From Rhodopseudomonas sp. (lineage in GTDB: Bacteria > Pseudomonadota > Alphaproteobacteria > Rhizobiales > Xanthobacteraceae), in assembly GCF_013377015.1 (NCBI RefSeq), contig NZ_JACABA010000005.1, forward strand, positions 186,001 through 250,000: a stretch of DNA of 64,000 nt, read 5' to 3'. The position numbers and the translations under genes were made by a program. The notes beneath the pieces were generated by a model that was given only the letters and a program-made list of their open reading frames with translations, was not told the origin of the DNA and made no database searches. Below are positions 26,531-34,709 of the stretch, in pieces (within the stretch, counting starts at the first letter, position 1; the number at the start of each line of letters is the position of its first letter).

Positions 26531-28905
26531 ACAAGCCGCTCTCCCGCGTCGATCGTCCCAATAGCTATATTGGCAAGAGTCTGCCGCGCCCCAATGCCAA
26601 GCGCCTGCTGGCCGGGCGCGGGCGCTTTGTCGATGACATCCAGCTGCCGCGGATGCTGCATGCAGCCTTCGCGCGCAGCCCCTATGCGCATGCACGGATC
26701 GTTTCCATCGATGTGTCGGCGGCCCGCGCCGCGCCGGGCGTGCGGCGCGTCGTGGTCGGCAGCGACATCGCCAAACTCTGTATGCCCTGGACCGGCACGT
26801 TGCGGCATTTCAAGGATATGAAGTCGCCGCCGCAAAGCCCGCTCGCCATCGATACCGTGGTCTGGGCTGGCCAGCCGGTGGTCGCCGTGCTCGCCGATAG
26901 CCGCGCGCAGGCGGAGGACGCCGTCGAATTGATCGCGATCAACTATGAGGAACGCGATGTCGTGGTCGGCATCGACGCGGCGCTGGCGCCTGGCGCCACG
27001 CTGGTCCACGACGCGCTCGGCGACAATCTGGCATTCCAGACCACGATCGAGAACGGCGCGGTCGCCACCGCGTTCAACGACGCGGCGGCGGTGGTCGAGG
27101 TCGATCTGCGGTTCGGCCGCCACACCCCGGTGACGCTCGAGCCGCGCACGCTGATCGCGGATTTCGAGCCGGGCGAACGGGCGCTGACGGTGCATCACTC
27201 CACCCAGACGCCGTATCAGTTCCAGGACATCTACGCCCGGCATTTCGGCCTCGACGAATCCCGCGTGCGGGTGATCGCGCCCGACATCGGCGGCTCGTTC
27301 GGCATGAAGCTGCACGTCTATCCGGAAGACATGGCGGTGGTGGCTTTGAGCATCATCGCCGAGCGCCCGGTGAAATACGTCGCCGACCGCGGCGAATCCT
27401 TTCTCAACGACATTCACCTGCGCGACCATCGCGTCCGCGCCAAGCTGGCGCTGACCCAAGATGGCCGCTTTGCGGGCATGAGAGTTCAGGACGACACCGC
27501 GATCGGCGCGTTCTCGGCCTATCCGCGCACCAGTGCTGTGGAGGGCAATCAGGTGGTACGGCTGATGGGTGCGCCCTACCAGCTCACCAATTACAGGGCC
27601 GATCTGCGGGTGATCTTTCAGAACCTGCCGCAGACCAGCCAGTACCGCGGCGTCGGCCATCCGATCGCCTGCGCCGCCACCGAGCGGCTGGTCGATCTCG
27701 CCGCGAAGAAGCTCGGGCTCGATCCCTTCGAAATTCGTCGCCGCAACTACGTCACCGACGAGATGTATCCGCATACGACGGCCACCGGCTATCGCTTCGA
27801 GCGGCTGTCGCTCGATCAATGTCTCAGCAAGCTGCATGCGCTGATGGATTATCCCGCATTGCGCGCCGAGCAGGCGCAGCTGCGCGAGCAAGGCATTCAT
27901 CGCGGCATCGGCATCGCCACCTATGTGGAGATCACCAATCCGTCGCCGGCGTTCTACGGCGTCGGCGGCGCGCATATTTCGGCGCAGGACGGCTGCGTGC
28001 TGAAGGTCACGCCATCCGGCGACGTGCAATGCGCGATCAGCGTCACCGAGCAAGGGCAGGGCACCGAGACCATCATCGGGCAGATCGTCGCCGATCAACT
28101 CGGCGTCGATCGGGAGCGGGTGCGCGTCTTGACCGGCGATACCGAGACCACGCCGCATGGCGGCGCCACCTGGGCCTGCCGCGGCGCGGGCATCGGCGGC
28201 GAAACCGCCTTGCAGGCGACGCGCAAGCTGCGGAGCAATATTCTTGAGATCGCTGGTGCGATCCTGCAATCGCGCCCGGACACGCTCGAGCTTGCCGACG
28301 GCAAACTGATCGAGCGCGAGACCGGCACAGTCAGGATGAACCTGGGTGAACTCGCCGCGCTGGTGTATTTCCGTTCCGACACCCTGCCGCCGGACCTCAA
28401 GGCGGACCTCACCGTCGCGCAGCATTTCGCCCCGAAGGGATTCCCGTTCGCCTTCACCAACGGCATCCACGGCAGCCTGGTCGAGGTCGATGTCGAGACC
28501 GGCTTCATCAAACTGCTCAAGCACTGGGTGGTCGAGGATTGCGGCCGCATCATCAATCCGATGCTGGTCGACGAGCAGATCCGCGGCGGCGTGGTGCAGG
28601 GGCTCGGCGCGGCGCTGTTTGAGGAATGCCTCTACAACGACGCCGGGCAGCTGATGAACGGCTCGATGGCGGACTATCTGGTGCCGATGGCGGGCGAAAT
28701 ACCCGACATCGTCATCGCGCATGTCGAAACGCCGACGCTGGATACCGAACTCGGCGCCAAGGGCTGCGGCGAGGCCGGAACATCGGCCGCGTCGGGCGCG
28801 GTGCTCAACGCGGTCAACGACGCGCTGGGTCCGCTGCAGGTACAGATCTCGCAGATTCCAATGACGCCGCAGCGCATCCTGCGCGCCCTTGGCACAGTGC
28901 AATGA
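26527..28905 (+). CDS. Molybdenum hydroxylase large subunit, atypical active-site loop
   Basis: A 792-residue xanthine-dehydrogenase-family molybdopterin subunit. The loop that reads AYRCSFR in CO dehydrogenase and AYRGAGR in form II enzymes is here SQYRGVGHP (371-379), so it is not a CO dehydrogenase and departs from the common hydroxylase form. The catalytic glutamate region KGCGEAGT is present. It probably hydroxylates a heterocyclic or aromatic compound next to a ring nitrogen or aldehyde (family knowledge); the compound is likely what the downstream Liv importer brings in. The ATG at 26527 overlaps the small-subunit stop; the longer frame upstream is a shadow. Confidence 0.9.
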   Translation: MNKPLSRVDRPNSYIGKSLPRPNAKRLLAGRGRFVDDIQLPRMLHAAFARSPYAHARIVSIDVSAARAAPGVRRVVVGSDIAKLCMPWTGTLRHFKDMKSPPQSPLAIDTVVWAGQPVVAVLADSRAQAEDAVELIAINYEERDVVVGIDAALAPGATLVHDALGDNLAFQTTIENGAVATAFNDAAAVVEVDLRFGRHTPVTLEPRTLIADFEPGERALTVHHSTQTPYQFQDIYARHFGLDESRVRVIAPDIGGSFGMKLHVYPEDMAVVALSIIAERPVKYVADRGESFLNDIHLRDHRVRAKLALTQDGRFAGMRVQDDTAIGAFSAYPRTSAVEGNQVVRLMGAPYQLTNYRADLRVIFQNLPQTSQYRGVGHPIACAATERLVDLAAKKLGLDPFEIRRRNYVTDEMYPHTTATGYRFERLSLDQCLSKLHALMDYPALRAEQAQLREQGIHRGIGIATYVEITNPSPAFYGVGGAHISAQDGCVLKVTPSGDVQCAISVTEQGQGTETIIGQIVADQLGVDRERVRVLTGDTETTPHGGATWACRGAGIGGETALQATRKLRSNILEIAGAILQSRPDTLELADGKLIERETGTVRMNLGELAALVYFRSDTLPPDLKADLTVAQHFAPKGFPFAFTNGIHGSLVEVDVETGFIKLLKHWVVEDCGRIINPMLVDEQIRGGVVQGLGAALFEECLYNDAGQLMNGSMADYLVPMAGEIPDIVIAHVETPTLDTELGAKGCGEAGTSAASGAVLNAVNDALGPLQVQISQIPMTPQRILRALGTVQ

Positions 28906-28939
28906 CGACAAACAACAAGAAGCAAACGGGAGAGAAACG

Positions 28940-30187
28940 ATGACGGATTTGTTTCAGCGACGCGTTTCGCGACGGTCTGTTCTGAAGACCGCCGCATCCA
29001 CCGCGGCTCTGGCGGCGATCGGGATGCCCTCGATCGTGCGCGCGGAGGACGGCCCGATCCGGATCGGATTTCCGGTGCCGATCACCGGTCCGTTCGGCGC
29101 CGAAGCCAAGGACCAGGTCAAGAGCGCCGAGCTGGCGGTGAAGCAGTTCAACGCCGCTGGCGGCCTGAGCGGCCGGATGGCCGAACTGCTGGTGCGCGAC
29201 GATAAGCTCAATCCGGGCGAAGCGGCGACCCGCACGCTGGAGCTGATCGAAAAGGACAAGGTGCATTTCATCGTCGGCGCGCTATCGAGCGCGGTGCAAC
29301 TCTCGGTCAACGAGGTGACGCGGGCGCGCGGCGTGATCTACATTTCGATCAGCCAGTCCGACACCATCAACGAGGTCAAGGATTTCTCCCGCTTCACCTT
29401 CCACGAGGCAATGAATCCGCAGATGACCACCGGCGCGGTGGCGCGGCAGGCCTTCAAGAAGGGCCAGAAGGTCGCTTATCTCGCGGCGGACTACGCCTAT
29501 GGCCACGAGATGCTCGCGGCGTTCAAGCGCAACGCGGCGCCGATCGGCGTCGACACCGTCGGCGAAATCTTGCATCCGTTCGGCGCGCCCGATTACTCCG
29601 CATTCATGCCGCGGCTGCTGTCGCTGAAGCCGGATATTCTCTGCATCTGCAATTTCGGCCGCGACCAGGCCAATTCGATCAAGCAGGCGGTCGATTTCGG
29701 GCTGAAAGATGCGTCGCGCATCGTGGTGCCAGTGCTGTTGCACAATCAGCGGCTCGCGAGCAGCCCGGACGTGTTCGAGGGAATCGTCGGCGGCACCAAT
29801 TACTATTGGGGCCTGGAGGACACTGTTCCTTCCGCCAAGGCGTTCAACGACGCGTTCCGCGCTGCCAATGGCGGCGCGATCCCGACCGACTACGGCACCT
29901 ATGGCTACACGGCGATCCGCTCGCTGCTGATGGCGGTCAAGGACGCCGGCGGCACCGACACCGACAAGGTGATCGCGGCGCTGGAAGCCTTGAAATACGA
30001 CGTCGCCAAGGGGCCGCAGAGCTATCGCAAGTGCGACCACCAGTCGGTGCAGTCGGTGTTCGTGGTGGAGTCGAAGAAGAAGTCGGAGATGAAGAACGAC
30101 GCCGACTTGTTCAAGGTGCTGGCCTCGGAGGCCGGCGATCCGGCGACGCTGCGGTCCTGCGAGTCGCTCGGCCACAAGCCGTCCTGA
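28940..30187 (+). CDS. Liv-type ABC transporter binding protein with Tat signal
   Basis: A 415-residue periplasmic receptor. The N-terminus RRVSRRSVLKTAASTAALAAIG is a twin-arginine signal, unusual for this family where Sec signals are the rule; cleavage is likely near IVRAEDG. The mature part (IRIGFPVPITGPFGAEAKDQ) is Peripla_BP_6. The ATG follows GGGAGAG, 34 bases after the hydroxylase large subunit. It probably binds the hydroxylase substrate. Confidence 0.9.
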   Translation: MTDLFQRRVSRRSVLKTAASTAALAAIGMPSIVRAEDGPIRIGFPVPITGPFGAEAKDQVKSAELAVKQFNAAGGLSGRMAELLVRDDKLNPGEAATRTLELIEKDKVHFIVGALSSAVQLSVNEVTRARGVIYISISQSDTINEVKDFSRFTFHEAMNPQMTTGAVARQAFKKGQKVAYLAADYAYGHEMLAAFKRNAAPIGVDTVGEILHPFGAPDYSAFMPRLLSLKPDILCICNFGRDQANSIKQAVDFGLKDASRIVVPVLLHNQRLASSPDVFEGIVGGTNYYWGLEDTVPSAKAFNDAFRAANGGAIPTDYGTYGYTAIRSLLMAVKDAGGTDTDKVIAALEALKYDVAKGPQSYRKCDHQSVQSVFVVESKKKSEMKNDADLFKVLASEAGDPATLRSCESLGHKPS

Positions 30188-30214
30188 TCGAACCAGCTGG
30201 GCTCGGGAGCCATC

Positions 30215-31090
30215 GTGAACATCCAACTTCTCTCGATGCAGTTGTTCTCGGGGCTCGCGCTGGGCGCCATCCTGATCATGCTGTCGCTCGGGCTGTCGAT
30301 CATCTTCGGCATCCTCGGCGTGGTCAATTTCGCCCATGGCAGCTTCTTCATGGTCGGCGCCTATGCGGGGGTGTTCTTCCTCGCCTACACCGGCAGCTTC
30401 TGGTGGGCGCTGCTGCTGGCGCCGCTGGCGATCGGCGTGCTCGGCATCGGTGTCGAGCGCTTCCTGATCCGTCCGCTGTACGGCCGTTCCGTCGACGATC
30501 CGATCCTGCTGACCTTCGGTCTCAGCTACATTCTGGTGGAATGCGTTCGGATCGCGTTCGGCTCGGACGGCATCCCGTTCGCGACGCCCGCTGCCCTGCG
30601 CGGCGTCACCAATATCGGCATCGGTTACTTTCCGACCTATCGGCTGTTCGTGATCGGCGTCGTCGCGGTCATTCTGGCGCTGCTCTGGCTCGGGCTGGAG
30701 AAGACCAAGCTCGGGCTGATCGTGCGCGCCGGCGCGCGCGACCCGCAGATCATGCAGGTGCTCGGCGTCGACATCCGCAAGCTATGGCTGGCGGTGTTCG
30801 GGATCGGCATTGCGCTGGCGGCGATGGGCGGCGTGCTGGCCGCGCCGATGCGCTCGGTCAATCCGGAGATGGGCACCTTCGTGCTGTCGGAAGCGTTCGT
30901 CGTCACCGTGATCGGCGGCATGGGCTCGCTGCTCGGCTCGGTCGTCGCCGCCCTGCTGGTCGGGATCATCGTCAACATGACCTCGCTGTTCGCGCCCGAG
31001 ATGGCGACGATTGCGATGTTCGCCTTCATGGCGCTGGTGCTGCTGGTGCGGCCGCACGGGCTGTTCGGTCGGCCCGGCTTCGGGGCCTGA
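30215..31090 (+). CDS. LivH-type ABC transporter permease
   Basis: A 291-residue permease with eight or so membrane segments and the LivH motifs LGLSIIFGILGVVNFAHGSFFMVGAY and VTVIGGMGSLLGSVVAALLVG. It begins with GTG after GGGAGCC, 27 bases after the binding-protein gene, and pairs with the next permease to form the membrane channel. Confidence 0.92.
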   Translation: MNIQLLSMQLFSGLALGAILIMLSLGLSIIFGILGVVNFAHGSFFMVGAYAGVFFLAYTGSFWWALLLAPLAIGVLGIGVERFLIRPLYGRSVDDPILLTFGLSYILVECVRIAFGSDGIPFATPAALRGVTNIGIGYFPTYRLFVIGVVAVILALLWLGLEKTKLGLIVRAGARDPQIMQVLGVDIRKLWLAVFGIGIALAAMGGVLAAPMRSVNPEMGTFVLSEAFVVTVIGGMGSLLGSVVAALLVGIIVNMTSLFAPEMATIAMFAFMALVLLVRPHGLFGRPGFGA

Positions 31091-31096
31091 GCAGCG

Positions 31097-32113
31097 ATGA
31101 TGACGTTCGGCAAGCCGCTTCCCGACATCACCACGACGCACCAGCACGTCCGGCCGTGGCGGCGGGCCTCTGACCAGATCGCCAGATGGCGGGTGCCGCT
31201 CTCGATCGCCGTGCTGTGTGCGCTGCCTTGGCTGCTGCCGTCGAAGGCGCTCGCCGTCAACGTGCTGATCTACGGGCTCTACGCGGTCGGCTACAACCTG
31301 CTGTTCGGCTACACCGGCTTGTTGTCGTTCGGCCACGCGGCGTTCTTCGGCGTCGGCGCCTATGCGACCGGCATCGCGATCGGACAATTCGGCGCCAACT
31401 GGTTGGCCGGGCTGGTGCTCGGCGTCGTGATGTCCGGCGTGCTGGCACTGGCGATGGGGCTGCTCTCGACCCGCACCCGCGGCATCTACTTCGCGATGGT
31501 GACGTTGGCGCTGGCGCAACTGGTCTACTACGTTGCGTTGCAGGCGTCGTCCTGGACCGGCGGCGAAAATGGCCTGCGCGGCTTCACCGTGACGCGCGTC
31601 GGCATCGGTCCCCTCAGCGTCGATTTCCTCGATCCGGTCAACAAATACTACGTCATTCTGGCCTTCGTCGCGCTGGCGCTGTGGATTCTTTCCCGCATCT
31701 TGGCCTCGCCGTTCGGCGGCATTATCGAGGCGATCCGCGAGAACGAAATTCGGGCGCGGGCCTGCGGCTTCGATGTGGTGCGGACGCGGCTGCTCGCCTT
31801 CGTGCTGTCGGGATTGTTCTGCGGGCTGGCCGGTGCGCTGTCCGCGCTGCATCTGTCGATCGTGCCGCTGGATATGCTGGGCTACACCACCTCGGGACAG
31901 GCGGTGATGATGACGCTGCTCGGCGGCGCCGGCACCTTCTTTGGGCCGTTCATCGGCGCCTTTGCGTTCCTGGTGATGGAAGACGCGCTGTCGCTGTGGA
32001 CCCCGCACTGGCAGTTGTTTCTCGGCGCGGTGTTCGTGGTGTTCGTGCTCTATATGCCGAAAGGCATCTGGGGCACGCTCTTGGCCTTCGCCGACCGGCG
32101 GAGCGCGCCATGA
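31097..32113 (+). CDS. LivM-type ABC transporter permease
   Basis: A 338-residue permease. An approximately 35-residue cytoplasmic tail precedes the first membrane segment; GYTGLLSFGHAAFFGVGAYATG and LGGAGTFFGPFIGAFAFLV are the family motifs. It starts six bases after the previous stop and its own stop overlaps the next ATG. Confidence 0.92.
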   Translation: MMTFGKPLPDITTTHQHVRPWRRASDQIARWRVPLSIAVLCALPWLLPSKALAVNVLIYGLYAVGYNLLFGYTGLLSFGHAAFFGVGAYATGIAIGQFGANWLAGLVLGVVMSGVLALAMGLLSTRTRGIYFAMVTLALAQLVYYVALQASSWTGGENGLRGFTVTRVGIGPLSVDFLDPVNKYYVILAFVALALWILSRILASPFGGIIEAIRENEIRARACGFDVVRTRLLAFVLSGLFCGLAGALSALHLSIVPLDMLGYTTSGQAVMMTLLGGAGTFFGPFIGAFAFLVMEDALSLWTPHWQLFLGAVFVVFVLYMPKGIWGTLLAFADRRSAP

Positions 32114-32865
32114 GCGAGGATCTGCTGCAGGTCGAAAATCTCGGCCGCTCGTTCGGCGCGTTTACGGCGCTGAAGGGCATCACTGCCAGCTTCGGCCAGA
32201 ACCGCGTCACCGCGGTGATCGGCCCGAACGGCGCCGGCAAGAGTACGTTCTTCAACATTCTTTCGGGCGCGCTGCGGCCATCGACCGGCTCAATGCGCTT
32301 CATGGGACGCGAAATCGGAGGAACGCCGCAGCATCGCTTCGTGCATCTCGGCATCGCGCGGTCCTATCAGATCACCAACGTCTTTCCGCAGCTCTCCGCG
32401 CATGAAAACGTCCGGATCGGCGCGCAGGCGTTTCGCTCGCGCTACAACATCTGGACGCCGCGGGCGTCGTTTCACGACGTGTCGGCGAAGGCCGAGCAGG
32501 CGCTGGCGGACGTCGGCCTCGGCGCCAGCCGCAATCGGCTGGCGTCCTCCCTGGCGCATGGCGAGCAGCGCGCGCTCGAAATCGCGATCGCGCTGGTGGC
32601 CGATCCGAAGCTGCTGCTGCTCGACGAGCCGACGGCGGGCATGGGACCGGAAGAAACCAAAGCCATGGTCGCGCTGATCGAGCGGCTCGCCGCCGGCCGC
32701 ACCATTCTGCTGGTCGAGCACAAGATGAAGATGATCCTGGGGCTGAGCGATCGCGTATTGGTGCTGCATCACGGCCAGCTGATCGCCGACGGGACGCCAG
32801 CTGAGATCCAGGCCGATCCGGATGTCCGCAGCGTCTATCTCGGCCAGAGTCACGGTTATGCTTGA
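32110..32865 (+). CDS. LivG-type ABC transporter ATP-binding protein
   Basis: A 251-residue ATPase with Walker A GPNGAGKST, a degenerate signature (SLAHGEQRALEIAIALV) and Walker B LLLLDEPTAGMGP. It overlaps the permease gene by four bases and the following ATPase gene by eight. Confidence 0.93.
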   Translation: MSEDLLQVENLGRSFGAFTALKGITASFGQNRVTAVIGPNGAGKSTFFNILSGALRPSTGSMRFMGREIGGTPQHRFVHLGIARSYQITNVFPQLSAHENVRIGAQAFRSRYNIWTPRASFHDVSAKAEQALADVGLGASRNRLASSLAHGEQRALEIAIALVADPKLLLLDEPTAGMGPEETKAMVALIERLAAGRTILLVEHKMKMILGLSDRVLVLHHGQLIADGTPAEIQADPDVRSVYLGQSHGYA

Positions 32866-33562
32866 AATCACCGCACTGAACGCCTGGTACGGTCCGAGCC
32901 ACGTGATCCACGGGGTGTCGTTGCACGTCAAGCCCGGCGAGATTCTCGCGCTGATCGGCCGCAATGGCGCCGGCAAGACCACCACCATCAAGTCGGTGAT
33001 GGGGCTTATCGGCAAGACCACCGGCTCGGTGCGATTTGCCGGCGAGGAGCTGTTGCCGCTGCCCGCCCATGGCCGGTTCCGGCTCGGGCTCGCCTATGTG
33101 CCCGAGGATCGGCGGATCGTGCCGGACCTCACCGTACGCGAGAACCTGCAATTGGGGCTGTTACGAGCCGACACCTCGATCAGCGAGGCTCGCGCGATTG
33201 AGGAAATCGCCGACACCTTCCCGCGGCTGAAGGAGCGGCTGAACCAGATCGCGGTCACGATGTCGGGCGGTGAGCAGCAAATGCTGGCGATTGCTAGGGC
33301 GATGATCGCCAGGCCGAAGATGATCCTGCTCGACGAGCCGTCCGAAGGCATCATGCCGGTGCTGGTCGAGGAGATGGGACGGCTGTTCAGGGCGCTACGC
33401 GCGCAAGGCACCACGCTGCTCTTGGTCGAGCAGAATGTCGAATGGGCCCTCAATCTCGCGGATCGCGCCGTGATCCTCGATCAGGGGGCAATTGTCTACG
33501 AAGGCAACTCGTCCGACCTCATCAACGATGCTGCGATTCAAGAGCGCTATTGCGCGGTGTAA
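32858..33562 (+). CDS. LivF-type ABC transporter ATP-binding protein
   Basis: A 234-residue ATPase of ordinary LivF length, with Walker A GRNGAGKTT, signature MSGGEQQMLAIARAM and Walker B ILLDEPSEGIMP. It completes the five-component importer started at 28940. Unlike the LivF-type gene at 16524 it has no extra N-terminal domain, which makes it a useful internal comparison. Confidence 0.93.
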   Translation: MLEITALNAWYGPSHVIHGVSLHVKPGEILALIGRNGAGKTTTIKSVMGLIGKTTGSVRFAGEELLPLPAHGRFRLGLAYVPEDRRIVPDLTVRENLQLGLLRADTSISEARAIEEIADTFPRLKERLNQIAVTMSGGEQQMLAIARAMIARPKMILLDEPSEGIMPVLVEEMGRLFRALRAQGTTLLLVEQNVEWALNLADRAVILDQGAIVYEGNSSDLINDAAIQERYCAV

Positions 33563-33675
33563 CAGGTTCAGTGCTCCGGATTGTCGGCAGGCCAAACTGC
33601 CAGCCTCGTTCGCGCTCGATGCGCGAGAACGATGCCCCGGGGCTCTTTGAATTCGTGAAGCTCGGGCCGGCGTAA

Positions 33676-34590
33676 CTACTTCGCCCCTGCGTCTGCGGCG
33701 GTGACCGGCCGCACCGGGTCGCCTTCGCGCAGCAGGGCGCCGGCGCGCGCCACCACGACGTCGCCTTCCTGCAGGCCCTCGCGAATCTCGACATTGCCGC
33801 CGGACATCAGCCCGACCTCGACGCGCTTGGTCTCGATCATCTGCCGCCGCACCACCTGCACCACGGTGCCGGCGGTGCCATACAGCACCGAGGTCAGCGG
33901 CACCGAAATGCCGCAGCTTTCGCCGGTCTTGATCATGGCGCGACCCGAGGCATTGCTCAGCAGCCGCTTCGTCGAATCCACCGAGACGAAGACCTGGCCG
34001 AGCTGGGTGTTGGGTTCGATAGTCGCCGCAATCTGCCGCACCTTGCCGTCGACCTGATCGGCGCCGACGACCTTGATCTTGGCGGGCTGGTCGACCGCGA
34101 GTTTCGGCAGATCGCGCACCGGCACCTGGCCGACGAGATCGAATTCGTTGCGGGCGATGATGCTGAACAACGCTTCGCCCTTGGCCGACGCGATGGTCCC
34201 GATCACTGCCGAGGCGTCGCTGACCAGCCCGGCGACCGGGGCCTGCACCGTGGCGGTGCCGCCATCGGGCGTCGCCAGCCGGGCCATCGTCTGATATTGC
34301 GTGACGGTGTTGCCGGCCTCGACCAGCACCTCGGTGACTTTCGAGCCCGGACGGTCCGGACGGATTGCGACCTCCTCGCGGGGAATCAGAATGCCGAACA
34401 CTTCGACGATCGCGGAGAAGCAAGCCTTGGTCGCCTTGAAGACGGTGACGGTGGCGCCCTTGCCACCCTCCGCCTCGTCGGCGGCGAGGCCGGGCTGCGA
34501 CATTGCGCAGACCGCGGTCAGCGCCACCAAGCCGGTCCATCGCCGAAGCCGGCGCTTGCGGGAATCGTTCGTCGCGACAAGGCTGGTCAT
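33676..34590 (-). CDS. Orphan RND-type periplasmic adaptor (membrane fusion protein)
   Basis: A 304-residue HlyD/RND adaptor. A signal peptide covers about residues 1-37 (cleavage near GLAADE), followed by beta-barrel and lipoyl segments (VTEVLVEAGNTVTQ; VQAPVAGLVSD). The start at 34590 gives MTSLVATNDSRKRR and a normal export signal. No pump gene adjoins. It is similar throughout to the adaptor at 43452, including the shared KAT-(K/N)-ACFS segment after the signal peptide, so the two are paralogs and may share one RND permease or form a mixed adaptor. Confidence 0.82.
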   Translation of the reverse strand: MTSLVATNDSRKRRLRRWTGLVALTAVCAMSQPGLAADEAEGGKGATVTVFKATKACFSAIVEVFGILIPREEVAIRPDRPGSKVTEVLVEAGNTVTQYQTMARLATPDGGTATVQAPVAGLVSDASAVIGTIASAKGEALFSIIARNEFDLVGQVPVRDLPKLAVDQPAKIKVVGADQVDGKVRQIAATIEPNTQLGQVFVSVDSTKRLLSNASGRAMIKTGESCGISVPLTSVLYGTAGTVVQVVRRQMIETKRVEVGLMSGGNVEIREGLQEGDVVVARAGALLREGDPVRPVTAADAGAK

Positions 34591-34709
34591 CGTCACTTCC
34601 TCTTCCGCTGTTCCCGCGCGCGTACCTGCGGCGAATGTTAGTGAAACGCGCCGCCGCAGCCAAGGGGTGCGAGCGGTGCGGCACGTCGTGAATTCGACCA
34701 ATCCCGCCG

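Noticed and set aside
26458-28911. Minus-strand open frame of over 800 codons opposite the hydroxylase large subunit
   Set aside because: Mirror image of a real gene with low-complexity Arg/Asp/His composition; no ribosome-binding site or motif.
33600-33640. Hairpin between convergent livF-type and adaptor genes as a terminator
   Set aside because: TCGTTC/GAACGA stem is imperfect with a bulge and lacks a T-run on either strand, so it is not claimed.
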